A DNA stretch of 64,000 nucleotides from Nitrospira sp. (lineage in GTDB: Bacteria > Nitrospirota > Nitrospiria > Nitrospirales > Nitrospiraceae): the NCBI GenBank assembly GCA_031315995.1, contig JALDRG010000007.1:1-64000 (forward strand). Direction: 5' to 3'. Below, piece by piece: positions 17,370 to 26,804 of this stretch (the stretch's first letter is position 1; the number at the start of each line of letters is the position of its first letter). The notes below the pieces were generated by a model that saw only the letters and a list, made by a program, of their open reading frames with translations, was not told where the DNA came from and ran no database searches. A program made the translations under genes and the position numbers.

Positions 17370-20300
17370 ATGCAGTTATCCCGCAGGCAGTTCCTAAAGG
17401 TCTCGGCGGGGACGGTAGCGGTAGCCGCCATTGCCGATAAGGCGTTGGCGTTGACCGCGCTACAGCCCGTCATCGAGGTCGACAATCCGTTGGGTGAGTA
17501 TCCGGACCGGTCGTGGGAACGTGTGTATCATGATCAATATCGCTATGATTCGTCCTTCACGTGGTGTTGCTCACCGAACGACACCCATGCCTGCCGCATT
17601 CGGGCGTTCGTCCGAAACGGCGTGGTCATGCGCGTCGAGCAGAACTATGACCACCAAACGTATGAAGACCTGTACGGCAACCGCGGAACGTTTGCCCACA
17701 ACCCGCGCATGTGCTTGAAGGGCTTCACCTTCCACCGTCGCGTGTACGGTCCGTATCGTCTCAAGGGCCCGTTGATGCGGAAGGGGTGGAAGCAATGGAT
17801 GGACGACGGTTCCCCCGAGCTGACGTCCGATGTGAAGCGCAAGTATAAATTCGACAGTCGCTTCCTTGATGACATGGTCCGGGTGTCCTGGGATACCGCC
17901 TTTACCTATGTCGCGAAGGGGTTGGTCGTCATCGGGACCCGCTATAGCGGCGAAGCCGGAGCCCGTCGTCTTCGGGAGCAGGGGTATGCTCCGGAAATGA
18001 TCGAGATGATGAAGGGTGCGGGCGTACGGACGTTCAAACACCGCGCCGGTATGCCGATCCTCGGGATGATGGGGAAACATGCCAATACCAGGTTCAACAA
18101 CTGCGTGTTGCCGTTGCTGGATAGCTGGATCCGGAAGGTCAGTCCTGATCAAGCGCAGGGGGGCCGCTACTGGAACAACTACACGTGGCACGGCGACCAA
18201 GATCCGTCACAGCCTTGGTGGAACGGCACCCAAAACTGCGACGTCGATTTGTCGGATATGCGCTTCACCAAACTGAACACCAGCTGGGGCAAGAATTTCG
18301 TCGAAAACAAGATGCCGGAAGCGCACTGGAAATTGGAAAGCATGGAGCGCGGCGCGCGCCTCGTCGTGATCACTCCTGAGTACAATCCGACCGCAAGCCG
18401 CGCGGACTATTGGATTCCCGTGCGTCCCGAGACGGATGGCGCGCTGTTTCTCGGTGCCTCCAAAATCATTCTGGACGAAAATTTCCAGGACATCGATTTC
18501 ATCAAGGGCTTCACGGATATGCCCCTGTTGGTGCGGACGGACACGCTGCAGTACCTGGATCCGCATGATGTCCTGAAAGATTATCAGGTGCCGGATTTCA
18601 CCAAGTCGTATTCGGGGCGCGTGCAGGGATTGTCCCAGGAACAGGTGCGGCGTCTCGGAGGCATGATGGTCTGGGACTTGGCCAAGGGGAAAGCGGTGCC
18701 GTTGCATCGCGAGCAGGTGGGGATGCATCTGGCGCAGAGCGGTATTGATCCGGCCTTAACGGGCACCTATCGGGTCAAGTTGCTCAACGGGCGTGAAGTC
18801 GATGTCATGCCGATTTATCAAATGTATACGATTCACCTGCAAGATTATGACTTGGATACGGTGCATCAGGTCAATCGAGCGCCGAAGGACCTCATCGTTC
18901 GGTGGGCGCGGGACTGTGGAACGGTGAAGCCGGCGGCGATCCACAACGGCGAAGGCGTCTGTCACTATTTCCATATGACCTCGATGGGACGCGCGGCGGC
19001 ATTGGTCTTGATGCTGACCGGCAATATCGGCAAGTTTGGGACCGGCTGTCATACGTGGTCCGGCAACTATAAGGTCGGCATTTGGCAGGCAGCCCCCTGG
19101 TCCGGCGCCGGCGCCAGTGTCTATCTGGGGGAAGATCCCTGGAATCTGAATCTCCGTGAAGACGTGCACGGCAAGGAAATCAAGTATCGCAAGTACTACT
19201 ACGGCGAAGAGCCGGGCTATTGGAACCACGGCGATAATGCTCTCATCGTCAATACGCCGAAGTACGGGCGCAAGGTGTTCACCGGCAAGACCCACATGCC
19301 GAGCCCCAGCAAAATTCGCTGGGTGGTGAACGTCAACATTCTCAACAACGCCAAGCACCACTATGACATGGTGAAAAACGTCGATCCGAACATCGAGATG
19401 CTGGTCACGCAAGACATCGAGATGACCTCGGACGTCAACCACGCCGACGTGGCGTTCGCCGTCAATTCCTGGATGGAATTCACCTATCCGGAAATGACCG
19501 CCACGGTGTCCAATCCGTGGGTCCAGATCTGGAAGGGCGGTATCCGTCCGCTGTACGACACCAGAAACGATCTCGATTCCTTCGCGGGGGTAGCCGTGAA
19601 GCTGAAGGAAATAACCGGTGAGCAGCGGATGGCGGATACATATAAATTCGTCTATCAAAATCGTGTGGACATTTATGTTCAGCGGATTCTTGATGCCTCG
19701 AGCACCTTTTTCGGATACAGCGCCGACGTCATGTTGAAGTCGGAAAAGGGCTGGATGGTCATGTGCCGGACCTATCCGCGGCATCCGCTCTGGGAAGAGA
19801 CCAACGAGTCCAAGCCGCACTGGACACGATCCGGGCGCTTGGAGACCTACCGGATTGAGCCGGAAGCCATCGAATACGGCGAAAACTTCATTTCACACCG
19901 GGAAGGCCCGGAATGTACCCCGTACATGCCGAATGCGTTGATGACGACCAACCCGTATGTTCGGCCGGACGACTACGGGATTCCCATCACGGCGCAGCAC
20001 CACGACGACAAGACGGTGCGCAACATCAAGCTGCCGTGGTCGGAAATCAAGCAGCATTCCAATCCGTTGTGGGAAAAGGGCTACCAGTTCTATTGCGTCA
20101 CCCCCAAGACCCGGCACCGGGTGCACAGCCAATGGTCGGTGAACGACTGGGTGCAGATTTACGAGTCGAACTTCGGCGATCCGTACCGCATGGACAAACG
20201 GACACCGGGTGTCGGCGAGCACCAGATCCACATCAACCCGCAAGCGGCGAAAGACCGCGGCATCAACGACGGCGACTACTGTTATGTGGACGGCAATCCG

Positions 20301-20806
20301 GTGGACCGGCCCTATCGCGGCTGGAAACCATCGGATCCGTTTTATAAGGTGGCGCGGTTGATGATTCGCGCCAAGTACAATCCGGCGTATCCGTACCACG
20401 TGACGATGGCGAAACATGCTCCGTATGTGTCGACGGCCAAATCGGTGAAGGGCCACGAGACGCGGCCGGACGGACGTGCTATTGCGGTGGACACCGGGTA
20501 TCAATCCACTTCCGGTACGGCGCGCAACAATCATTTACCAGGAGCTGGCTCATGCCGATGCATCAAACCGACTCATTGCCGGGGAAGCAGGCGAACGCAA
20601 TGAAGTTCAAATGGGGATTCGAAATCGATCACCACGCGGTCAACACGGTGCCGAAGGAATGCTTGATCCGCATCACGAAGGCGGAAGACGGCGGCATCGG
20701 AGCCCGTGGTCCGTGGGAACCAGTCCGGACCGGCTTCACGCCGGGTCAGGAAAACGAGTTCATGCTCAAATGGTTGAAGGGTGAACATATCAAGATCAAG
20801 GTCTAG
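17370..20806 (+). CDS. nxrA: Nitrite oxidoreductase alpha subunit NxrA (one frameshift near the 3' end)
   Basis: Molybdenum-bis-MGD catalytic subunit that oxidises nitrite to nitrate. The N-terminus has a Tat motif (SRRQFLK) followed by a hydrophobic run, pointing to the periplasm. Cysteines C66, C67, C75 and C115 surround the expected first iron-sulfur cluster site. Many stretches are characteristic of Nitrospira NxrA, such as TWHGDQDPSQPWWNGTQNCD. The ATG at 17370 has AGGAGG eight bases upstream. The frame breaks at about 20507, where one A appears missing (tcc-ac-ttc instead of tcc-aac-ttc). The matching frame then runs to 20806 and restores about 1145 residues, the usual length. As written, the unshifted frame ends at 20603. 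nxrB follows 84 bases later. Nitrospira genomes often hold several near-identical nxrAB copies. Confidence 0.96.
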
Positions 20807-20890
20807 CGCGGCACTCGTGCGTCGTGAAGCGTCACAGGGCAAAGCACTTCTGAACGACGGGAGACGATTGCGACTGAAAGGAGAGATCGA

Positions 20891-22170
20891 ATGCCAGAAG
20901 TCTATAACTGGCAACTGGGACGGAAGATGCTGTATCCCTATGAGGAGCGGCATCCGAAGTGGCAGTTTGCCTTTGTGTTCAACATCAATCGCTGTTTGGC
21001 TTGTCAGACCTGTTCGATGGCCGACAAGTCGACCTGGCTCTTCTCGAAGGGGCAGGAGTACATGTGGTGGAACAATGTGGAAACCAAGCCGTACGGCGGG
21101 TATCCGCAGTTCTACGACGTGAAGATCACCCAGCTCATCGAGCAGGTGAACCCGGGGGCCAGGTGTGGAACGTCCGCGTGGGACGCAAGCACCATGCGCC
21201 GTACGGGGTGTTCGAAGGATGACCATTTTCGACGCGGGCGCCAAGGTGGGCCAGGCGGCGATCGGGTACATTCCGACGGACCAGGAATGGCGATTCGTGA
21301 ACATTTACGAAGACACGGCGACGTCGATGCGGGCCATTGTCGAGAACATCGACAAGTCGGGCTTTACGCGCGACGAACCGTGGCGGCTCTCCGGCAGCAG
21401 CTTGCCGGAACATGAGACGTATTTCTTCTATCTGCAGCGGATCTGTAACCCTGCACCTATCCGGGCTGCCTGGCAGCCTGCCCGCGGAAGGCGATCTACA
21501 AGCGGCCGGAAGACGGCATTGTGTTGATCGACCAGAACCGGTGCCGCGGGTACAAGAAATGGCGTGGGCAGTGCCCGTTCAAGAGCCGATGTACCGGGGC
21601 ACGACCGGGTGTCGGAGAAGTGTATCGCCTGTTATCCGCGCATCGAAGGCAAGGACCCGCTGACGGGCGGCGAGCCGATGGAAACCCGCTGTATGGCCGC
21701 GTGCGTGGGCAAGATCCGCATGCAGTCGTTGATGCGGATCGGCGAAGACGGCCTGTGGGCGGAAGACCGCTGGCATCCCTGTACTACACGATTCGTGTGG
21801 AGCAGGTGGCGCTCCCGCTGTATCCGCAGTGGGGCACCGAGCCGAACAGCCTACATCCCGCCGCGACATATCGCGGGGCTATGCGCGACAGATGTTCGGC
21901 CCGGGCGTGGACAACGCCATCGAGAAGTACCTCGTGCCGAGCCGGGAACTGTTGGCCGTCCTCCAGCTCTGGAGAGCCAGCCAGCAGATCATCTTCCGGT
22001 ACGATGTCATTCCGGGTCCGAAAGTGTTTGAAACCCAGATCCACGGGAAGCGGTTCGACATGTACAACGATACCGTGTTGGGCTTCAACAAGTCGGGCAA
22101 GGAAGTGGCGCGTATTCAGGTCGAAGAGCCGATCTACATTCGGCCGGCCGAGCGCGTGAACTGGCTGTAG
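20891..22170 (+). CDS. nxrB: Nitrite oxidoreductase beta subunit NxrB, broken by about ten indels in this sequence
   Basis: Iron-sulfur subunit that carries electrons away from NxrA. The start MPEVYNWQLGRK, the first cluster motif CLACQTC, a later TYPGCLAACPRKAIYK, CIACYPRIEG, and the end RPAERVNWL are all clear, but they lie in different frames. Indels (mostly single deletions) fall near 21158, 21218, 21450, 21561-21567, 21583, 21606, 21778, 21850 and 21876. Restoring them adds a net 10 bases and gives 429 residues, the known Nitrospira length. Residues between breaks are conserved, so consensus error or a collapsed multicopy locus is more likely than decay. From 21880 to the stop the frame is intact. 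A ribosome site (AAAGGAGAG) precedes the ATG. Confidence 0.93.
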
Positions 22171-22181
22171 AACAGCCGTGA

Positions 22182-22217
22182 ACGGTTGGGAGGAGCACGG
22201 TGCTCTCTCCCAACCGT
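22182..22217 (+). terminator. Long hairpin after nxrB
   Basis: ACGGTTGGGAG (22182-22192) pairs with CTCCCAACCGT (22207-22217), and the loop itself holds GAGCAC/GTGCTC, so the stem is nearly continuous. It begins 12 bases after the nxrB stop. No T-run follows, so it may end transcription weakly or protect the 3' end of the highly expressed nxrAB message. Confidence 0.55.
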
Positions 22218-22423
22218 CACCGGTCCGCTCATCTCGGCTCGGCGTGTGAAAAATGTGAATGCCGACGCTGCAACGGTTGGCGTTCTCGGAACGCTGCGGC
22301 TCTTACGAACGGCTCTCGCAGGGTTCTCGTCTCCACAACGAAACAGATTCAGTTGAAAGGCGCGGAGCCGCGGGAGGCTTGCCTTCGGACTGTCGAGTCG
22401 ATTGGAAGGCACCACACGCATCG

Positions 22424-23083
22424 ATGGATATTCGCGGTCGGTTTATTGGGTTCCTCATCGTCGTCACAGCCGCCCTGGCCTTGTCCTTCTTCGGGCATCT
22501 ATTTCTGTTCGATCATTGGCGCATGCAGCATGAGCGGCAACTGCATCGTTCGAAAATCCTTGAGGAGGTCTTGCGGCTGCAACGCCTGGTGATGGATGTG
22601 GAAACAAATTTTCGTGGATATCTCCTCACGGAACAGCCATCGTTTCTCGAACCCATCAACCAGGCTGAAAGTCGACTCGAAGCCGGCATGGTGCGGTTGA
22701 GAGCCCTGACGACCAGCATTCCCGGTTTGCAAGCCGGAGTGGGGGTGCTTTCGGCTCGCCTCAGAGAGTTTGTTGAGAGCAAGAAGGCGCTGGTGGCAAC
22801 CGTCCGGATGGACAAGCAGGAGCAAGTGCACTTGTATGTTCGTGGCGGGAGCGGTCGCGCACTATTCTTGACTATCGAAAAGGCCATCGGAGATTTCGAG
22901 ACGCGGATTCAGCGTGAACTGCCGCATGAGGCCATCTCCTATGAGTCCTGGATGCAACGTGCTCGATGGCAGCTGCTGATCTTGGAATCCCTTGGGATTA
23001 TGCTATGCGTGTATCTCACGCGGGTCTTGGGGTTTTCGAAGAAATCGTTTATTGAAGGGCGCTCCTTTCAGGTCCTCCCATAA
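22424..23083 (+). CDS. CHASE3-domain membrane protein without a kinase
   Basis: About 219 residues from the ATG at 22424; the frame is open upstream but has no membrane-protein features there. A membrane helix (about 8-28) is followed by a CHASE3 periplasmic sensor domain with the hallmark DVETNFRGYLLTEQ and a C-terminal segment FLTIEKAIGDFETRIQ, then a second membrane helix (about 185-205) and only some 15 cytoplasmic residues. No HAMP, PAS or kinase domain follows. The CHASE3 domain is of the same type as that in the kinase at 7237-9240, so it may be a truncated paralogue, or a stand-alone sensor that pairs with a full-length kinase. Its position directly after nxrB suggests a link to nitrite oxidation. 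Confidence 0.75.
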   Translation: MDIRGRFIGFLIVVTAALALSFFGHLFLFDHWRMQHERQLHRSKILEEVLRLQRLVMDVETNFRGYLLTEQPSFLEPINQAESRLEAGMVRLRALTTSIPGLQAGVGVLSARLREFVESKKALVATVRMDKQEQVHLYVRGGSGRALFLTIEKAIGDFETRIQRELPHEAISYESWMQRARWQLLILESLGIMLCVYLTRVLGFSKKSFIEGRSFQVLP

Positions 23084-23175
23084 CTCTAACTCAGCCGTCG
23101 TAAAACAGTCTTTCTGTCCCCCTCTGATTCAGGCAGCCCCCGCATGTGCTCCTTCAAGTATCCCTGCCTCGTAGC

Positions 23176-23210
23176 AATTCGCACAGTGCGATCTGTGCGA
23201 ATTCGCACTG
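23176..23210. promoter_or_regulatory. Enhancer-like palindrome, GCAC-A-GTGCG core (site 2 of 5)
   Basis: A perfect 11-base inverted repeat, AATTCGCACAG (23176-23186) and CTGTGCGAATT (23193-23203), encloses TGCGAT. A third half-site CGCACTG follows to 23210. The core CGCACAGTGCG (23180-23190) is shared with four other sites in the window. It lies about 75 bases upstream of the -24 box at 23260. Confidence 0.75.
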
Positions 23211-23259
23211 TTTTCGTTGTTTGATCGGCAAAAAGGCAAGAAATTAGGCCGAATCGCAA

Positions 23260-23275
23260 TGGCACATGCTTTGCT
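23260..23275 (+). promoter_or_regulatory. Sigma-54 (-24/-12) promoter of the 33-residue peptide gene
   Basis: TGGCACATGCTTTGCT is an essentially perfect -24/-12 promoter (TGGCAC-N5-TTGCT). The start of transcription would be near 23287, about 50 bases before the peptide ATG at 23336. Confidence 0.82.
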
Positions 23276-23335
23276 TTTATATCTTTTATATTCGGGTTTC
23301 AGGCGCAGTAACCGAAATAAGAGAGGAGCTGACTC

Positions 23336-23437
23336 ATGGTACGAATGATAAAAAAGATCGGAGATCGGGAAATCGCTTGGGCGATGTTGGCAGTGGCTGC
23401 TGTCGCGCTTTGGAGTACCTGGGGCCTGACCAGCTAA
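23336..23437 (+). CDS. 33-residue single-span membrane peptide under a sigma-54 promoter
   Basis: A very short gene: ATG at 23336, TAA at 23435-23437. The peptide has a basic start (MVRMIKKIGDR) and then one hydrophobic helix (AWAMLAVAAVALWSTWGL), predicting an inner-membrane span with the N-terminus in the cytoplasm. A ribosome site (AGAGGAG) lies about 8 bases upstream. The gene is the first thing downstream of the strongest sigma-54 promoter in the window and a perfect 11-base palindrome, which argues that it is real. No other gene follows for 370 bases on this strand. Known single-span peptides regulate or stabilise membrane complexes; its partner is unknown. I recognise no family. Confidence 0.62.
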   Translation: MVRMIKKIGDREIAWAMLAVAAVALWSTWGLTS

Positions 23438-23808
23438 ACTGATGACTGTGGACCGCCGTCATGGCCATCCGTGTGTGTTGCAGGTGAGTTCGCCATAACG
23501 AACTTGCGCCCGTGGTATCCGCCTTCTCGTGACCTTTCCCTTCGTCCTCACCATCGTTCTCTCGACACATTCTCAGGTCGGCGTATAAGTTGTGCGCTGA
23601 ACTCCTTTTTACCGAGGAGCAGTCTCAGGGCATGATTAGGACTGCCGGTTGCGATGTGGCAGGCAATCCTGCGCTATCTTCAGAAGCATCCCATTGAACA
23701 GCGGCGTTGCAATGCAATCACTCGCCTTGCGTGAGAAGAGCTCATTGAGGTGGTGTGAGGTGGCGATCAGTGTCGACGGTGGGGAAAGCGAGTTCCCAGG
23801 CGTCGCCT
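23438..23808. other. Non-coding stretch between the 33-residue peptide and modA
   Basis: Convergent intergenic region. I see no frame with a ribosome site and protein-like content, and no clear hairpin with a T-run. It may hold the 3' end of the sigma-54 transcript or an unrecognised small RNA. Confidence 0.35.
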
Positions 23809-24636
23809 CTATCGATTCAACGCCATGTTGGTGCCTTCAGCACGTAAGCCATTCGATGGCGCAGAATCGAATCCATATTTGAGCAGGAGTTTTTGTATGC
23901 GAGGACTCATGATGAAATCCATGAACTCTTTTGCAACAGTCAGTGAGGTATTTCGACAGGTCCATACGATTGCTTCCCCGAATTGAACGGGTGTCTGCGT
24001 TCCGGCTGGGGTTTCATCAATAATGCGCACTTGCCCACTGTTGATCGCATCCACGCGGTAGACAATGCCTACGTCGGCGACTCCTTTGTGAAGCAGACTC
24101 ACTATCTCCTCGCCATGTTGCGCCTGGAGAAGGCGGGAATGGTCTTTATACCTGGGATTCAGTTTCGTGAGCGCCCGAGCCGTGATTTCTCCCAATGAGG
24201 ACGTCGTGGGGGCTCCCAGGGCAATGCGAATGGCTCGATTCGGCAGCGCATCGTGAAAGGAGATCGGTGTGGCATGAGAGGTCGATGACATCACCAGCAC
24301 GAGCGATGTCTGCGCGTAGATCCGAAGTCCTCCGTTGAGAGTCAGTCCTTTCTGTTGCAGCTTCTCGAGCTCCCCAACCGCAGCAGGAAGAAACACATCA
24401 ATCTCAGCACCCTGTTCGATTTGCCGTCGAAGGGTTGGCGAAGGAGCATACACGGCGCGGACCGTCGCACCATATTCTCTCTCAAACATCGGGAGGATTT
24501 CGCTGAACACCGGCCTCAAACTGGGAGCGGCTCCGATCGTGAGATTTTCTGCCTGGACGTCCTGCCCGCCGCTTATCAAGCCCGTGAGTCCAGCCAGGAT
24601 AGCCACCGCCATGCTGAATTTCCGAAATCTCGCCAT
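23809..24636 (-). CDS. Molybdate-type ABC substrate-binding protein, ModA-like
   Basis: 275 residues with a signal peptide (MARFRKFSMAVAILAGL..., cleavage after about residue 32) and the periplasmic binding-protein fold of ModA: LTIGAAPSLRPVFSEILPMF at the start, then PSPTLRRQIEQGAEIDVFLPA, and a late VSLLHKGVADVGIVYRVDA. Oxyanion contacts would be the Ser/Thr residues in the first and second of these stretches. The ATG at 24636 has AAGAGGAA upstream. NXR needs molybdenum cofactor, so a molybdate-binding protein near nxrAB makes sense. No modB or modC is adjacent, so its permease lies elsewhere, or the protein has another oxyanion ligand. A sigma-54 promoter at 24716-24731 lies about 80 bases upstream. 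Confidence 0.85.
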   Translation of the reverse strand: MARFRKFSMAVAILAGLTGLISGGQDVQAENLTIGAAPSLRPVFSEILPMFEREYGATVRAVYAPSPTLRRQIEQGAEIDVFLPAAVGELEKLQQKGLTLNGGLRIYAQTSLVLVMSSTSHATPISFHDALPNRAIRIALGAPTTSSLGEITARALTKLNPRYKDHSRLLQAQHGEEIVSLLHKGVADVGIVYRVDAINSGQVRIIDETPAGTQTPVQFGEAIVWTCRNTSLTVAKEFMDFIMSPRIQKLLLKYGFDSAPSNGLRAEGTNMALNR

Positions 24637-24715
24637 GGTGTTCCTCTTCTTGCCCCATCGCCAAAGGGGCCTGAATTGATACAAGCGAACAGATTCGTCT
24701 TATGATGGGATGCAT

Positions 24716-24731
24716 CGCAAGATCGATACCA
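24716..24731 (-). promoter_or_regulatory. Sigma-54 (-24/-12) promoter for the ModA-like gene
   Basis: On the minus strand the sequence reads TGGTATCGATCTTGCG, with correct GG-GC spacing and a good TTGC -12 box. Transcription would start near 24704, about 68 bases before the ATG at 24636. The shared palindrome at 24843 lies about 120 bases upstream. Confidence 0.6.
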
Positions 24732-24842
24732 ATTGGAATGGTCACTCGAGACCCGTCAGACATTCATTATCATTTGCATTTTTTTGAATTTTTGACTGAG
24801 CCGATACCATCACTCTGCCGGAATGGTGAGAGTTCGCTCGGT

Positions 24843-24864
24843 GCGCACAGTGCGAATGTGCACG
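24843..24864. promoter_or_regulatory. Enhancer-like palindrome, GCAC-A-GTGCG core (site 3 of 5), between divergent sigma-54 promoters
   Basis: CGCACAGTGCG (24844-24854) followed by AATGTGCACG. It is about 120 bases from the ModA promoter on one side and 130 bases from the RND-operon promoter on the other, so one site could serve both directions. Confidence 0.68.
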
Positions 24865-24979
24865 ATCCCAGTTCTTCGAGGGAACCGTTCAATCTCGAGA
24901 CCGGTCTGCCGGCGAGAATATGTGCCCAAACTCTACGCCTGCCAGGCCATCCCTACCAGAAGAGTCGAGTGACATGTAT

Positions 24980-24995
24980 CGGCAAGGACCTTGCT
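24980..24995 (+). promoter_or_regulatory. Sigma-54 (-24/-12) promoter for the RND efflux operon
   Basis: CGGCAAGGACCTTGCT has GGCA and CTTGCT boxes with exact spacing. Transcription would start near 25007, leaving a leader of about 290 bases before the permease start at 25296. No convincing gene was found in that leader. Confidence 0.6.
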
Positions 24996-25295
24996 CTAGC
25001 TCACGATCAACGTGATCGGAGGGCGATGCCCTTAGCGGAGGGGATAACGGGCCATGCCGCATGAGTTTTGCCACGACGTCACCTATCACTTTCGTGTACT
25101 GCGATTCCGTCAATTGATTCCCTTTCGAATTTCCTCCAGAATGCAGCCGCCATATCACGACGCATCCGCAGATCTCAATCCGCCGACAGTCGCTCATGGA
25201 AGGTTGTATGCCGAACCCTGTCGAAACTCACGCGGGGCACAGGTGGTTGAGGGAGGCTGTGCAGGAATGACAGAAGCACACATCGTTCGCGGTGG

Positions 25296-26804
25296 ATGTC
25301 ACGGATGAACCAGCTGGTCCTCATTGCCCTGCGCAGGCCGTACACCTTCGTCGTCATGACCATCCTCATCGTGCTGGTAGGGGTCAAGACGGTGCTCCAC
25401 ATGCCGACCGACATCTTTCCCAATGTCACCATTCCCGTCACCTCCGTGGTCTGGATTTACAATGGCTTGCTGCCGAAGCAGGTAGAGGGGCGCATCACGT
25501 ATCTGTTCGAACGCTTCCTGACCTCGACGGTGGAGGGCATCAAGTACATCCATAGCCACTCCTACTTCGGCAGCAGCATCACCAACATTTTCCTCCAGGA
25601 CGGAGTCGATGTGGCCAGGGCCGAGGCGGATATCGTGGGCATTGCGCAGAACGTCGTCAAGGCGCTGCCGCCCGATATTTCGCCCCCTATGGTCATGCGT
25701 CTTGCACCATCCTCTATCCCGGTGGCCATGCTCAAAATCAGCTCCGACCACCTGACGCCCGCGGAGCTCTACAATCTTGTCTACATGCGCATCCGCCCCC
25801 TGCTCGTCACGGTGCCGGGAATCGTTCTGCCGCACCCGTACGGCGGCCAGGACATGCAGGTCATGGTCAACCTGGATCAGCAGAAATTGCTCGCCCGTCA
25901 ACTCACTCCGGCGGACATTCACGCGGCGCTCATGCAGCAATATCTTGTGCTGCCGGCCGGCGACATCAAGATCAAGCAGACCGACTGGATCGTCCAGACG
26001 AACGCGTCACCGATGAAGATCGAGCATTTCAGTGATATCCCGATCAAGCGCGAAGGCAACGCATTCGTCTACTTGCGGGACGTCGCCACGGTGCGCCTGA
26101 TGGGCCGGGTGCAACAGAACGCGGTGCTGGTGAAGGGCAAACAGACCGTCATTCTCGTCGCGATGAAGAGCACCGATGCTTCGACCCTCGACGTCGTCAG
26201 TGGGATCAAGAAGATGATCCCGCGTGCCGAGCAAATCTCTCCGGAGGGCGTGGAGATCAAACTCATCGACGATGCGTCGACCTTTGTGAAGGATTCGATC
26301 TCGGACGTCCTGCATGAAATGCTGATGGCCGGTGGGCTGGTCGGCCTCATCGTGCTGTTGCTGCTCGGTTCATGGCGGGCCACGGTCATCGTCTGGACCT
26401 CGATCCCGCTGTCCATCCTGACCGCCATCATCGGCCTGCATCTGCTCGAAGAGACGATCAACGTCATGACCTTGGGCGGGTTGGCGCTGGCCGTCGGCAT
26501 TCTGGTCGACGATGCGACCGTGATGATTGAGAATATTGATCGCCATATTGAAATGGGGAAGCCGCTCGAACAGGCCATCATCGACGCCGCCAATCAGATC
26601 GTCGTGCCGACGCTCGTCGCGACCCTCTGCATCGCGATCGTGTGGCTTCCACTCTTCGAGCTCGGCGGCGTCGCCGGCTATCTGTTCAAGCCCATGGCGG
26701 AGGCGGTCATCATCGCGATGCTCGCCTCGTTCATCCTGTCGCGCACGCTGGTGCCGACCATGGCAAAATATATGTTGAAGGACCACCATGTCGCAGCCGC
26801 ATGA
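25296..26804 (+). CDS. RND efflux permease, N-terminal half (helices 1-6)
   Basis: 502 residues: helix 1 (about 10-30), the first periplasmic porter domain, then helices 2-6, including the proton-relay helix GGLALAVGILVDDATVMIENI with its two Asp residues. It ends right after helix 6 (MLASFILSRTLVPTMAKYML), where normal RND pumps continue through a cytoplasmic loop to helix 7. That continuation lies in another frame from 26788. The two genes overlap by 17 bases, and the second has its own AAGGA ribosome site. The split falls exactly between the two internal repeats of the RND fold, so two polypeptides could still assemble. A one-base consensus error is the alternative. The family is hydrophobe/amphiphile efflux (HAE1-like). 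Confidence 0.88.
   Translation: MSRMNQLVLIALRRPYTFVVMTILIVLVGVKTVLHMPTDIFPNVTIPVTSVVWIYNGLLPKQVEGRITYLFERFLTSTVEGIKYIHSHSYFGSSITNIFLQDGVDVARAEADIVGIAQNVVKALPPDISPPMVMRLAPSSIPVAMLKISSDHLTPAELYNLVYMRIRPLLVTVPGIVLPHPYGGQDMQVMVNLDQQKLLARQLTPADIHAALMQQYLVLPAGDIKIKQTDWIVQTNASPMKIEHFSDIPIKREGNAFVYLRDVATVRLMGRVQQNAVLVKGKQTVILVAMKSTDASTLDVVSGIKKMIPRAEQISPEGVEIKLIDDASTFVKDSISDVLHEMLMAGGLVGLIVLLLLGSWRATVIVWTSIPLSILTAIIGLHLLEETINVMTLGGLALAVGILVDDATVMIENIDRHIEMGKPLEQAIIDAANQIVVPTLVATLCIAIVWLPLFELGGVAGYLFKPMAEAVIIAMLASFILSRTLVPTMAKYMLKDHHVAAA

Noticed and set aside
24601..24684. Longer start for the ModA-like gene at 24684
   Set aside because: The ATG at 24636 has a ribosome site and directly begins a signal peptide; the extra 16 residues would spoil it.
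25054..25308. 84-codon frame in the RND-operon leader
   Set aside because: A ribosome-like GGAGGGG lies too far from the ATG, the composition is unlike neighbouring proteins and no family is recognised.
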